From Streptomyces sp. MUM 2J (GTDB lineage: Bacteria > Actinomycetota > Actinomycetes > Streptomycetales > Streptomycetaceae), in assembly GCF_022414535.1 (NCBI RefSeq), contig NZ_JADWYM010000001.1, forward strand, positions 372,001 to 436,000: a stretch of 64,000 nucleotides of DNA, in the 5' to 3' direction. Of the stretch, positions 1 through 10,328 are shown piece after piece. The first letter of the stretch is position 1. Every line of letters begins with the position of its first letter. Made by a program: the position numbers and the translations under genes. The notes under the pieces are model-generated. The model worked only from the letters and a program-made list of their open reading frames with translations. It was not told where the DNA came from and searched no databases.

Positions 1-646
1 CGTGGAGGCTGGTGAAGATCCACGAGGTGGCGGACGGGACGACGACCTGGAGGGTGACCCGGCGGTCGCCGGCGCCGAGGATCCGGGCGTTGGCGACCAG
101 ATTGCGGTCGACCTCGCGGGCGCCCTGGAAGGCGTTGAAGAACACCGGGAAGAAGACCAGGACGACGGCCGAGGCGATCTTGGAGGCAGGACCCAGTCCG
201 AACCAGATCACGAAGATCGGGGCGAGCACGATCCTCGGTATGGAGTTGAGCACCTTGATGTAGGGACCGAGGACATCGGCGAGGAAACGGATCCGCCCGA
301 GGGCGATACCGAGGACGACACCGGCGATCACACCGATGATCCAGCCCACGAGAGCCTCGTACAGCGTGAACCAGATCTGCTCGCCCAGGGATCCGAGCGC
401 CGTCCCGTGGGTGACCCAGGTGTGGATCTGGTCCCAGATCCTGGACGGCATCGAGAAGTTGAACGGGTCGATGGCCTCCGCGCGGGAGAGCACCTCCCAC
501 AGGCCGAGTACGGCGACCAGGACGAGCACGCGGGCTCCGGTGACGACGGCCTTGCGCCTGCGGGCGGCACGCGCGCGTGACAGCGCGCGGTCCGGCGCCG
601 GGCCGGCCGTCTCCACCACGGATGCGCCGACCACCTCAGGCGACAT
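1..646 (-). CDS. ABC transporter permease, TauC/SsuC type (partial, runs off left edge)
   Basis: Inner-membrane permease of a NitT/TauT-type importer (nitrate, sulfonate, thiamine-precursor class; substrate not readable here). About 215 codons are visible. After a basic cytoplasmic head come hydrophobic segments (VLVLVAVLGLWEVL, WIIGVIAGVVLGIALG, IFVIWFGLG, VVLVFFPVFFNAF) and then the EAA-type loop that docks on the ATPase (ARILGAGDRRVTLQVVVPSA), which is typical of the BPD_transp_1 family. The ATG at 646-644 overlaps the end of the upstream ATPase gene by 11 bp, so the two are one transcription unit and probably translationally coupled. The C-terminus and any substrate-binding protein lie outside the window. 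The family assignment is firm; the substrate is unknown. Confidence 0.9.
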   Translation of the reverse strand, partial: MSPEVVGASVVETAGPAPDRALSRARAARRRKAVVTGARVLVLVAVLGLWEVLSRAEAIDPFNFSMPSRIWDQIHTWVTHGTALGSLGEQIWFTLYEALVGWIIGVIAGVVLGIALGRIRFLADVLGPYIKVLNSIPRIVLAPIFVIWFGLGPASKIASAVVLVFFPVFFNAFQGAREVDRNLVANARILGAGDRRVTLQVVVPSATSWIFTSLH

Positions 647-1451
647 GGGCGGCACCCCTTTCCCGCGTGATGCGGACCTCTTCGCCGAGGCACACCCAGA
701 TCTCGCGGTAGATCTCCAGGAACCTCGGCTCCAGACGTACCGACTCGACCTTGCGGGGGCGCGGCAGGTCGATGTCGAAGACCTGCTTGACCGTTGCGGG
801 CCCGGCCGTCATCACCACGACCTTGTCGGCCAGGGCGATCGACTCCTCCAGGTCGTGGGTGACGAAGACCACGGAGGCCCCGGTGCCCTCCCACAGCTCC
901 AGCAACTCGTCCGACATCAGGGCGCGGGTCTGCACGTCGAGCGCCGAGAACGGCTCGTCCATGAGCAGGATCTCGGGATCGTTGACGAACGTCGCGGCGA
1001 GCGCGACGCGCTTGCGCTGCCCGCCCGAGAGCTGGTGCGGATAGCGGTCCTCGAAGGCGGCGAGACCGACCCGGGCCAGCCACTCGCGGGCCTTCTGCTT
1101 CGCCTCGGCCTTCGGCACGCCGCGGAACCGCGGACCCGCCATGACGTTGGACAGAACCGTCCGCCAGGGGAAGGTCGCGTCCTGCTGGAAGACGAAGCCG
1201 ACCTTGCCGCCGACCGCGCGAACCGGTTCCCCGGCGACCAGAACGTCTCCCTCGGTGGGTTCCTCCAGGCCGCTGACCAGTGTCAGCGTGGTCGACTTGC
1301 CACAGCCGGTGGGGCCGACGACCGCAACGAACTCACCTCGTCCCACGGTGAGGTCCAGGCTGCTGACGGCCGTGTGCAGACCCCCCGACGGGGTCCGGAA
1401 TGTCTTGCTGGCGCCCCGCAGCTCGATGGCGGGGCCGGTGTCTGCGCTCAT
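636..1451 (-). CDS. ABC transporter ATP-binding protein, NitT/TauT family
   Basis: Cytoplasmic ATPase (271 aa) that powers the permease encoded just downstream. Walker A GPTGCGKST is at residues 46-54, the Q-loop (FVFQQD) near 87-91, the signature LSGGQ at 141-145 and Walker B ILLMDEP at 161-167, followed by the switch histidine in FVTHDLEE. All catalytic motifs are intact, and length and motif spacing are normal for the SsuB/TauB/nitrate class. It starts with ATG and overlaps the permease start by 11 bp. It is divergent from the response-regulator gene at 1614, so 1452-1613 must carry both promoters. Substrate cannot be inferred from the ATPase. Confidence 0.95.
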   Translation of the reverse strand: MSADTGPAIELRGASKTFRTPSGGLHTAVSSLDLTVGRGEFVAVVGPTGCGKSTTLTLVSGLEEPTEGDVLVAGEPVRAVGGKVGFVFQQDATFPWRTVLSNVMAGPRFRGVPKAEAKQKAREWLARVGLAAFEDRYPHQLSGGQRKRVALAATFVNDPEILLMDEPFSALDVQTRALMSDELLELWEGTGASVVFVTHDLEESIALADKVVVMTAGPATVKQVFDIDLPRPRKVESVRLEPRFLEIYREIWVCLGEEVRITRERGAAHVA

Positions 1452-1613
1452 GAGCCGGGACCGTAGATGTCGCCCGGGTCACGGCAGCAGTCTTGTGGGC
1501 GCATCGGCTTCTTCTGCTTGCAACGCTCTGTTGTGCTCGTTTTGCGCGCGTTACAACAACGGAGCCGAAACGCGGGCGCAACCGCCCGCCTGGCCTTGAC
1601 GGAGAGAGGCCCG
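1452..1613. promoter_or_regulatory. Divergent promoter region, ABC importer / response regulator
   Basis: This 162-bp gap is less GC-rich than its surroundings. It holds short related motifs around 1518-1562 (cttgcaacg, gttgtgc, gttttgcg, gttacaacaac), with GTTGT/ACAAC in inverted orientation. Both flanking genes start here in opposite directions. A specific operator or -10/-35 pair cannot be assigned with confidence. Confidence 0.45.
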
Positions 1614-2306
1614 ATGATTGACGTCCTGGTCGTGGACGACGACTTCCGTGTCGCCGAGATCAACGCCAAGTACGTGGGAAAGGTTCCCGGCTTCCGGGTG
1701 GCCGCCCGCGCGCACAGTGCCGCCCAGGCGCTGGCCGCCGTCGAGCGCGGCGGCATCGACCTGGTCCTGCTCGACCACTACCTGCCCGACCAGCCGGGCC
1801 TGCAGCTCGTCCACCGGATGAGGGAGCAGGGCCACGGCACCGACGTCATCATGATCACGGCGGCCGGTGATGTGACGACCGTCCAGACCGCCATGCGGCT
1901 GGGCGCCCTGCACTATCTGATGAAACCGTTCACCTTCGCCGCTCTCCGGTCCCGGCTGGACTCCTACGCCGCACTGCGGCGCACGGTGGACCGGGTCGGC
2001 GGCCGGGGGATCGCCGGGCAGGAGCAGGTCGACCGGATCTTCGGCGCCCTGCGCACGGCACCCGCGCCCTCCTCGCCCGGTCTGCCGAGCGGCCACTCGG
2101 AGCCGACCACCGACCTGATCTGCTCCGTACTGCACCGCGCGGACCATCCGCTCTCCGCCCACGAGGTGGCCGCCGAGACGGGCCTGAGCCGTTCCACGGC
2201 CCAGCGCTATCTGCGCCACCTGGAGCAGGCCGGCCGCCTCCGCCTCTCCCTGAGGTACGGCGACACCGGTCGTCCGGAGCACCGCTACGCGTGGGTGGCG
2301 CCCTGA
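1614..2306 (+). CDS. Response regulator, CitB/DctR type
   Basis: Two-component response regulator of 230 aa. The N-terminal receiver domain has the acidic pocket D9/D10, phosphoacceptor D54 (VLLDHYLPD), T82 and K104. A C-terminal HTH (about 165-205, AHEVAAETGLSRSTAQRYL) is of the winged type used by DpiA/CitT/DctR regulators, which usually control carboxylate transporters. The ATG at 1614 has the RBS ggagag 8 bp upstream; longer in-frame starts back to 1467 run into the promoter region and are less likely. No sensor kinase is adjacent: upstream is a divergent ABC importer and downstream a convergent symporter operon. It is therefore an orphan here. A role in controlling the neighbouring symporter is an inference from context. 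Confidence 0.9.
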   Translation: MIDVLVVDDDFRVAEINAKYVGKVPGFRVAARAHSAAQALAAVERGGIDLVLLDHYLPDQPGLQLVHRMREQGHGTDVIMITAAGDVTTVQTAMRLGALHYLMKPFTFAALRSRLDSYAALRRTVDRVGGRGIAGQEQVDRIFGALRTAPAPSSPGLPSGHSEPTTDLICSVLHRADHPLSAHEVAAETGLSRSTAQRYLRHLEQAGRLRLSLRYGDTGRPEHRYAWVAP

Positions 2307-2327
2307 TGCAGCGCTTCCGGCGTCCAT

Positions 2328-2371
2328 GCCGGGCACCGCTCCGGCCGCTCGGTGGCCGGGCGGTACCCGGC
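2328..2371. terminator. Long hairpin between convergent genes
   Basis: The outer arms 2328-2338 and 2361-2371 pair with one mismatch, and an inner stem CCGGCC/GGCCGG (2341-2346, 2354-2359) lies inside. It sits between the ends of the response regulator (+) and the symporter (-), so it probably acts in both directions. There is no U-tract, as is common in Streptomyces. Confidence 0.6.
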
Positions 2372-2428
2372 AGGCGCCACAAGTCGTGGGCGGCGGGGGA
2401 GGGCGACGTTCCCGTGCGCGTCGGGGTC

Positions 2429-4021
2429 TCAGACGGCCCCCGCGCCCGTCAGCGAGCGAACCTCCGTCTCCGCGTGTTTGGCCTCGTCGGGGATCTCGGT
2501 CGAGGTGACCGTGCCGAGCCAGCCCGCGAGGAAGCCCAGCGGGATGGAGAGCAGGCCGGGGTTGCGCAGCGGGAAGTACTGGAAGTCGACGCCCGGGAAC
2601 AGCGATTCGGGGCTGCCCGACACCACCGGTGACAGGGCGACGAGCAGGAGGGCCGGCACCAGCCCGCCGTACACGGCCCACACGGCGCCCCGGGTGGTGA
2701 AGCCCGGCCAGAACAGCGAGTACAGCAGCACAGGCAGGTTGGCGGAGGCCGCCACGGCGAAGGCGAGGCCCACGAGGAAGGCGACGTTGAGGTCACGCGC
2801 GAGCAGGCCGAGGGCGATCGCCACGACACCGATGCCGATCGCGGCGGCCCGGGCCACGGCCACCTCACTGCGCGGAGTGCCGCGCCGGCGCCGCAGCGAG
2901 GCGTACAGGTCGTGTGCCACGGACGCGGAGGAGGCGAGGGTGATGCCGGCGACCACCGCGAGGATGGTGGCGAAGGCGACGGCCGCGACCACGGCGAACA
3001 GAACGGTTCCACCGGTGGAGTTCGCGCCGCCGCCGAGGTCGAGGGCCAGCAGGGGCACCGCCGTGTTCCCGGCCGCGTTCGACCGCCGTACCGCGTCCGG
3101 CCCGACGATGGCGGCGGCGCCGAAGCCGAGCACGATCGTCATCAGGTAGAAGCCGCCGATGAGCCCGATCGACCAGACCACCGAGCGACGGGCGGCCCGC
3201 GCGGTCGGCACGGTGTAGAAGCGGGACAGGATGTGCGGCAGCCCCGCGGTGCCGAGCACCAGGGCAAGCCCCAGGCTGATGAAGTCGAACCGCGCGGTCC
3301 AGCCCCCGCCGTACTTCAGACCCGGCGCCAGGAACGCGGCGCCGTGGCCGCTGCGGTCGGCGGCCGCGAGGAGGAGCCGGTCGAAGTCGCCGTGGAAGCG
3401 CACCAGGACCAGGACGGTCAGTGTGACGGTGCCGGCGAGCAGCAGGACCGCCTTGACGATCTGGATCCATGTGGTGGCCCGCATCCCTCCCAGCGACACG
3501 TAGACGACCATGAGCGCGCCGACGCCGATGACGGTCCAGGCCTGGGCCGCCTCGCCCGTGCGCCCGAGGAGCAGGGCGACCAGGCTGCCGGCGCCCACCA
3601 TCTGCGCCACCAGGTAGAGGACGGACACCGTGACCGACGAGGTTCCCGCCGCGATCCGCACCGGCCGTTCCCTCATGCGGGCCGCGACCACGTCGGCGAG
3701 CGTGAACCGTCCGCAGTTGCGCACGAGTTCGGCGACGAGGAACAGCACCACCAGCCAGGCCACCAGGAAGCCCACGGAGTACAGCAGGCCGTCGTAGCCG
3801 TACAGCGCGATGAGCCCCGAGATGCCGAGGAAGGAAGCGGCCGACATGTAGTCGCCCGCGATGGCAAAACCATTCTCCATCGGCGAGAAGAGCCGCCCGC
3901 CCGCGTAGAACTCCTCGGCCGAGCCGTGCCGGTTGCGGCTCACCCAGGTCGTGATCCCCAGAGTGACGGCGACGAAGGCGCTGAACAGCACCAGGGCCAG
4001 CGACTGGTGGTCTCCGGTCAC
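2429..4021 (-). CDS. Sodium:solute symporter, ActP-like (SSS family)
   Basis: Integral membrane symporter of 530 aa, belonging to the sodium-solute symporter family and closest in layout to acetate/monocarboxylate permeases (ActP/MctC). About 13 hydrophobic helices can be picked out. The family region around FYAGGRLFSPMENGFAIAGD near residue 30-50, followed by YMSAASFLGISG, is the conserved Na+/substrate segment. The GTG start at 4021 overlaps the TGA of the DUF485 gene (GTGA, 4018-4021), the standard arrangement of DUF485-actP pairs. The exact substrate (acetate, pyruvate, propionate) is inferred only from that pairing. It is convergent with the response regulator at 1614. Confidence 0.9.
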   Translation of the reverse strand: MTGDHQSLALVLFSAFVAVTLGITTWVSRNRHGSAEEFYAGGRLFSPMENGFAIAGDYMSAASFLGISGLIALYGYDGLLYSVGFLVAWLVVLFLVAELVRNCGRFTLADVVAARMRERPVRIAAGTSSVTVSVLYLVAQMVGAGSLVALLLGRTGEAAQAWTVIGVGALMVVYVSLGGMRATTWIQIVKAVLLLAGTVTLTVLVLVRFHGDFDRLLLAAADRSGHGAAFLAPGLKYGGGWTARFDFISLGLALVLGTAGLPHILSRFYTVPTARAARRSVVWSIGLIGGFYLMTIVLGFGAAAIVGPDAVRRSNAAGNTAVPLLALDLGGGANSTGGTVLFAVVAAVAFATILAVVAGITLASSASVAHDLYASLRRRRGTPRSEVAVARAAAIGIGVVAIALGLLARDLNVAFLVGLAFAVAASANLPVLLYSLFWPGFTTRGAVWAVYGGLVPALLLVALSPVVSGSPESLFPGVDFQYFPLRNPGLLSIPLGFLAGWLGTVTSTEIPDEAKHAETEVRSLTGAGAV

Positions 4022-4563
4022 GACACACCCCCTCGGGCTCCACGGGCCAGTTCCTGGGTGTCCCAGCGCAGCTCCAGGGCGGCGCGGTCCCGGCGCAGCC
4101 GGGCGTGGCGGACATAGGCCCAGGTGAGCAGGAACGTGCTGAGGAACTGTCCGAGTCCGGCGAGCATCGCCACGTTCACCGCGCCCGCCACCGGGCGCGC
4201 CATGAGGCCGGGCGCGGTCGTCGCGGCCACGACATACCCGACGTACCAGGTGAAGAACCCGGCGACCGCGGGAATCACGAACCTCCGGTACCGGCTGCGC
4301 ACCTCCTGGAAGGCCGCGCTGCGCTGCACCGAGAGGTAGACGTCGGCCGTGGCGGCTTCGTCCCGTGCCTGGCGCGCGGACGGGACCGCGGCGACCGGGA
4401 CGTCCCCGGCCGACTCTCCCCACCCGGAGGCGAGGGCGTCGTACCACGGGTCGTCGTACGGTGCGCCCTCGGGCGCCGCAAAGGCGGACGGAGTGTGGCG
4501 TTCCTGGCTGCCGGCGGGTCTCTCGGAACCGCCCCCGCGCGGACGACCGTTGCTTGACTGCAT
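4018..4563 (-). CDS. DUF485-family membrane protein
   Basis: Protein of 181 aa. The first ~80 residues are hydrophilic and Gly/Pro-rich. They are followed by a DUF485-like core (residues ~85-165) that starts with SAAFQEVRSRYRRFVIP and has two transmembrane segments (FFTWYVGYVVAATTAPGLM and VAMLAGLGQFLSTFLLTWAY). DUF485 proteins accompany ActP-type symporters and probably act as accessory subunits; that role is known only from association. I chose the ATG at 4563 over a TTG two codons earlier. It is translationally coupled to the symporter through a GTGA overlap, and a Crp-like palindrome lies about 63 bp upstream. Confidence 0.85.
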   Translation of the reverse strand: MQSSNGRPRGGGSERPAGSQERHTPSAFAAPEGAPYDDPWYDALASGWGESAGDVPVAAVPSARQARDEAATADVYLSVQRSAAFQEVRSRYRRFVIPAVAGFFTWYVGYVVAATTAPGLMARPVAGAVNVAMLAGLGQFLSTFLLTWAYVRHARLRRDRAALELRWDTQELARGARGGVS

Positions 4564-4625
4564 GCCCAAGGATGGGCAGAACGGGAAGGTCTCCGGCTCC
4601 TCTCTCCCCGCTCTTCACCCCATCA

Positions 4626-4641
4626 GGTGACTCAGGTCACC
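4626..4641. promoter_or_regulatory. Candidate Crp-type operator
   Basis: The perfect inverted repeat GGTGAC-tcag-GTCACC fits the Crp half-site pattern GTGA-N6-TCAC and the Streptomyces form GTG-N6-GNCAC as I recall it. It is centred about 70 bp upstream of the DUF485-symporter start, a plausible position for cAMP-dependent control of a carboxylate transporter. Identification is by pattern only. Confidence 0.45.
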
Positions 4642-4888
4642 GGAGGCTGCCCCAGCCCCTCCGCACACGCCTGGCGCACCACCCGGGCGCCCTGCGCGCC
4701 GCGTGGTCGGGCGCCGTCCGGGCCACCGGACACCGGAACCGTCGGCCCGGTCAGGGACGGTCCCAGCGGGGTGACGGGTTCCGGACGACGCCCCAGCCGG
4801 CCGTGAGTGCCGGGGCGCGACACGGTGATCGGGGACCGGGGCCGCGGCCGGACGCCGCGGCCTGACGTCGGTGGTCAGGCGTCGGTGG
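4642..4888. other. Intergenic region, symporter operon / parE
   Basis: With the operator this makes about 325 bp without a convincing gene. Short open frames here are Arg/Pro-rich shadows with no RBS. Apart from the Crp-like palindrome at its left end and the 14-bp tandem repeat at its right end, I see no structure. Confidence 0.5.

Positions 4889-4894
<6 letters not shown>
4867..4894. repeat. 14-bp tandem duplication at the parE stop codon
   Basis: The unit GTCGGTGGTCAGGC occurs twice in direct succession (4867-4880, 4881-4894), followed by a partial third copy. The parE stop codon lies inside the right-hand copy. It looks like a simple slippage duplication of the gene end. Confidence 0.8.
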
Positions 4895-7012
<2,118 letters not shown>

Positions 7013-7454
7013 GCGGTTCGCTCCTCGCTGAATTTCAGATGGGCCCCGAAGGGTAGTGGCACGGCTTCAGTCACCGCTCAGAGGGTACCGAGGCCTGGTA
7101 GAGCCGTTGTAACGCCACCCTCGTGCTCCTCACAGACTAGTCGAGAGTCGCATGGGTGTTCGATCCCTCGATGGGGTGAAGTGCACATCACGTTCCCTTG
7201 GAGGCATGAACCATTTAGGCTCCGGGCACGTCCTCAAGAACGAACCGGCAACCCGGCCGGGAGGACCGACCATGACCGACAGCGCGAAACCGTAAGGCAC
7301 GACAGACACGCAATACGGCACATTCGCCGCCAACCCGGCAGCAGCCAGCCACCTCGGAAGAATCTTTCGAGGAAAAGCCGCGAGCGGGAACGTTTTGGGG
7401 CTGGTTGGATGTTGACCCTGGTACGACAGCTCGTCGAGCTAGAGAAGAGGCGAC
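7013..7454. promoter_or_regulatory. Divergent intergenic region, parE / DUF7455 gene
   Basis: 442 bp between two divergent starts. It is noticeably less GC-rich in parts (7185-7215, 7340-7400) and must contain both promoters. Open frames across it lack RBSs and Streptomyces codon bias. No specific operator was recognised. Confidence 0.5.
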
Positions 7455-7685
7455 GTGACTACTGTTCTGACCCCCGCGAGCCCGCTGACGGCCGCTGATC
7501 GATGCGACCGCTGCGGCGCCCAGGCGTACCTGCGCGTCGTCCTGCTGAGCGGCGGAGAACTGCTCTTCTGCGCCCACCACGGCCGCAAGTTCGAGCCGGA
7601 ACTCAAGAAGATCGCCGCCGAGATACAGGACGAGACGGAGCGGCTCACGTCCGTTCCCGGCAACGCCTCCGACGAAGAGCGCTGA
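7455..7685 (+). CDS. Small DUF7455-like zinc-ribbon protein
   Basis: A 76-aa protein that I recognise as the small conserved actinobacterial protein encoded next to hrdB/parE (DUF7455-like). CDRCGAQAYLRV followed by LLFCAHHGRKF gives a CxxC...CxxH set (residues about 17-20 and 37-40) able to bind one zinc ion. The C-terminal third is a charged helix. The GTG start has the RBS agaagagg directly upstream. No function is established. Its conserved place in this neighbourhood and nucleic-acid-like zinc knuckle are the only clues. Confidence 0.85.
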   Translation: MTTVLTPASPLTAADRCDRCGAQAYLRVVLLSGGELLFCAHHGRKFEPELKKIAAEIQDETERLTSVPGNASDEER

Positions 7686-7728
7686 TCCCTCGCAGAAACG
7701 ACGAGCCAGGTCCGGCACGGGCCGGTGT

Positions 7729-7764
7729 ACGGGCGGTCGTCCCCGTTGCGGGACGGCCGCCCGT
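7729..7764. terminator. 15-bp hairpin between convergent genes
   Basis: ACGGGCGGTCGTCCC pairs with the matching right arm ending at 7764, with one G-U pair and a 6-nt loop. It lies 43 bp after the small zinc-ribbon gene and 35 bp beyond the protease stop on the other strand, so it is likely a bidirectional terminator. Confidence 0.75.
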
Positions 7765-7799
7765 GCGCGTCGTACGGTGATGCAGGTGCCCGAGCCGCG

Positions 7800-8630
7800 T
7801 CAGGCTCCCGCGCCCAGCACCCTCACGACGTCAGACACCCGGGTGTAGACACCGGGGCTGCCCGGCTGCCCGCAGCCACTCCCCCACGACACCAGGCCGA
7901 TCAGCCGGCCCTGCGCGACCAGCGGGCCGCCGCTGTCCCCCTGGCAGGCGTCCCTGCCGCCCAGCACCTCCCCCGCGCACAACATGCTGTCGGCGAAGTA
8001 CGCACCCGCCCTGCCGCCCGGATATGCCTGCTCGCACTGCGCATCGGACAGCACATGGACCCGGGCCGCCCGCAGGCTGGTGGCGTAGTCGCCGGCTCCC
8101 GTGGTGTCGCCCCAGCCGTAGACGAGGGCGGGCGTTCCCGGCACGTACGCCGGGTCACCCGAGGCGGCCATGGCGATGACGTCCTGCTGCGGAAGCGGTT
8201 CGGTCAGCGTGAGCACCGCGAAGTCCCCGGCATTGCTGACGGCGTCGTAGCCGGGATTCACCCACACCTCACGCACCGGGACCTCTCTCCCCGTACCTGA
8301 CAACAACTGGGTACGCCCGGCGATGACCTCGAGATCACGCACCTGGCCGGGTGGCCCGCCCAGGACCTCCTCGGCCATGCAGTGGGCGGCGGTGAGCACG
8401 GTGTCCGGACCGACCACCACCCCGCCGCAGAACTGCCCGGCACGCGTACCGCCGAACCGGTCACGGCTGGACAGCGCAACGGTCCACGGGCCCTGCGACA
8501 CATCGACCGGGAAACCCCCGACGACAACGCTGTCCGCGGCGGCGGGGGCGGCGGACGCCAGTGGTATGACGGCGGTGACGGCCGCCAGCGCCAGCGGCCC
8601 GATCAGCGCCCGAACAAGGTGACGACGCAT
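7800..8630 (-). CDS. Secreted trypsin-like serine protease (S1 family)
   Basis: Exported protease of 276 aa. A Sec signal peptide (basic MRRHLVR, hydrophobic stretch to about residue 27, then an Ala-rich cleavage region) is followed by the mature start at about VVGGFPVD. The catalytic triad is intact: H83 in TAAHC, D136 in GDFAVLTL and S233 in GDSGGP. D227, six residues before the catalytic serine, predicts trypsin-like cleavage after Arg/Lys. Six cysteines fit the usual disulfides. It lies downstream of hrdB but is separated from it by a strong terminator, so it has its own promoter in about 8631-8700. Physiological substrates are unknown. Confidence 0.92.
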   Translation of the reverse strand: MRRHLVRALIGPLALAAVTAVIPLASAAPAAADSVVVGGFPVDVSQGPWTVALSSRDRFGGTRAGQFCGGVVVGPDTVLTAAHCMAEEVLGGPPGQVRDLEVIAGRTQLLSGTGREVPVREVWVNPGYDAVSNAGDFAVLTLTEPLPQQDVIAMAASGDPAYVPGTPALVYGWGDTTGAGDYATSLRAARVHVLSDAQCEQAYPGGRAGAYFADSMLCAGEVLGGRDACQGDSGGPLVAQGRLIGLVSWGSGCGQPGSPGVYTRVSDVVRVLGAGA

Positions 8631-8710
8631 GCGTACTCCTCACTCTGGGGTGGTCATGGGACACCCAGAGTGATCCAGTGCGCCCGGCGCCGCACTCGCG
8701 GCGACAGCAC

Positions 8711-8744
8711 GAAGGCCCGGCTCCCGTTCGGGAGCCGGGCCTTC
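8711..8744 (-). terminator. hrdB transcription terminator
   Basis: A perfect 15-bp stem (8711-8725 with 8730-8744) with a GTTC loop begins 42 bp beyond the hrdB stop codon. It insulates the protease gene downstream from hrdB transcription. Confidence 0.85.
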
Positions 8745-8786
8745 GATGCCGTGCGGCCGCGACCTGCTGTCGTCCGGCGGCGTGGC

Positions 8787-10328
8787 CTAGTCGAGGTAGT
8801 CGCGCAGCACCTGCGAGCGCGACGGGTGACGCAGCTTCGACATGGTCTTGGACTCGATCTGGCGGATGCGCTCACGCGTGACGCCGTAGACCTTGCCGAT
8901 CTCGTCGAGGGTCTTCGGCTGACCGTCGGTGAGACCGAAACGCATGGACACGACGCCCGCCTCGCGCTCGGACAGGGTGTCCAGCACGGAGTGCAGCTGC
9001 TCCTGGAGGAGCGTGAAACTGACCGCGTCCGCCGGCACGACGGCCTCGGAGTCCTCGATGAGGTCACCGAACTCGCTGTCGCCGTCCTCGCCCAGCGGGG
9101 TGTGCAGGGAGATCGGCTCGCGGCCGTACTTCTGGACCTCGATGACCTTCTCCGGGGTCATGTCGAGTTCCTTGGCCAGTTCCTCCGGGGTGGGCTCGCG
9201 ACCCAGGTCCTGGAGCATCTGGCGCTGCACACGGGCCAGCTTGTTGATGACCTCGACCATGTGCACCGGGATGCGAATGGTGCGGGCCTGGTCAGCCATG
9301 GCGCGGGTGATCGCCTGACGGATCCACCAGGTGGCGTACGTGGAGAACTTGTAGCCCTTGGTGTAGTCGAACTTCTCCACCGCGCGGATCAGACCGAGGT
9401 TGCCCTCCTGGATGAGGTCCAGGAAGAGCATGCCGCGGCCGGTGTAGCGCTTGGCCAGGGAGACCACCAGACGGAGGTTGGCCTCCAGCAGGTGGTTCTT
9501 GGCGCGGCGGCCGTCCTCGGCGATGATCTCCAGCTCGCGCTTGAGCTTCGGCGCCAGCTTGTCGGAGTTGGCGAGCTTGTCCTCGGCGAACAGTCCCGCC
9601 TCGATGCGCTTGGCGAGCTCCACCTCCTGCTCGGCGTTGAGCAGGGGGACCTTGCCGATCTGCTTGAGGTAGTCCTTGACCGGGTCGGCGGTGGCGCCGG
9701 CCGCGGCGACCTGCTGCGCGGGCGCGTCGTCCTCGTCCTCGTCCGACAGTACGAATCCGGCCTGCTCGGTTCCCTCGGGCTCGTCGGGAGCCTTGTTCTC
9801 CTCGACGCCCTCGGCCTCAAGAACCTCGGCGTCGTCCTTCTTGGCACTGGTCTTCTTGGCCGCGGTCTTCTTGGCGGTCGTCTTCTTCGCCGCGGTCTTC
9901 TTGGCCGTCGCCGTCTTCTTGGCTGCGGCCTTCTTGGCCGGGGCGGCTTCCTCGGCGGGGTCGGCGGGCGCTGCCGGAGCAGCCGGGGCAGCAGCGGTGC
10001 TGGCGGTGGCCTTCCTCGTGGTCACCGTCTTCGCCGCGACCGTCCTGGTGGCGGTGCGCTTGACCGGACTCTTCGCTGCGACGCTCTTTCGGGTGCGCTT
10101 GGGCTCCGCGGCACTGACCATCAGCGTCACACCCTCTTCCTCGAGGATCTGGTTGAGGCTGCGCAGTACGTTCTTCCACTGAGTGGCCGGGATCTGGTCG
10201 GCTTCGAAGGCCCGACGCACGTCGTCGCCGGCAATCTGCCCCTCAGCCTTTCCCCGCTCGATGAGCGCCATGACAGAGACGGACTCGGCAATCTCCGGCG
10301 GGAGCGTACGGGATGTGCTGGCCGACAC
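8787..10328 (-). CDS. hrdB: Principal sigma factor HrdB
   Basis: Housekeeping sigma-70 factor, 513 aa. The N-terminal region 1.1-like part ([15 protein letters not shown]) is followed by an Ala/Lys-rich segment of [11 protein letters not shown] repeats (about 130-175) and an acidic stretch, both typical of Streptomyces HrdB. Then come region 1.2 ([21 protein letters not shown]), region 2 with the -10 recognition helix ([20 protein letters not shown]), region 3 and region 4 ([20 protein letters not shown]). I chose the GTG at 10328, which has GAGAGG six bases upstream, over a TTG two codons earlier. It is monocistronic between a strong terminator and a 450-bp leader. Essential in all streptomycetes studied. 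Confidence 0.97.
   Translation of the reverse strand: MSASTSRTLPPEIAESVSVMALIERGKAEGQIAGDDVRRAFEADQIPATQWKNVLRSLNQILEEEGVTLMVSAAEPKRTRKSVAAKSPVKRTATRTVAAKTVTTRKATASTAAAPAAPAAPADPAEEAAPAKKAAAKKTATAKKTAAKKTTAKKTAAKKTSAKKDDAEVLEAEGVEENKAPDEPEGTEQAGFVLSDEDEDDAPAQQVAAAGATADPVKDYLKQIGKVPLLNAEQEVELAKRIEAGLFAEDKLANSDKLAPKLKRELEIIAEDGRRAKNHLLEANLRLVVSLAKRYTGRGMLFLDLIQEGNLGLIRAVEKFDYTKGYKFSTYATWWIRQAITRAMADQARTIRIPVHMVEVINKLARVQRQMLQDLGREPTPEELAKELDMTPEKVIEVQKYGREPISLHTPLGEDGDSEFGDLIEDSEAVVPADAVSFTLLQEQLHSVLDTLSEREAGVVSMRFGLTDGQPKTLDEIGKVYGVTRERIRQIESKTMSKLRHPSRSQVLRDYLD

Noticed and set aside
7138..7175. tRNA T-arm-like sequence GTTCGATCC
   Set aside because: No acceptor, D or anticodon stems can be built around it; a short chance match in the parE upstream region.
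8654..9067. Minus-strand Ser/Arg-rich frame over the hrdB 3' end and terminator
   Set aside because: Out-of-frame shadow of hrdB that reads through its terminator hairpin.
9676..10182. Ala/Val-rich hydrophobic plus-strand frame opposite hrdB
   Set aside because: It mirrors the Lys/Ala-rich repeat of HrdB (AAG read as CTT), so it is a composition artefact.
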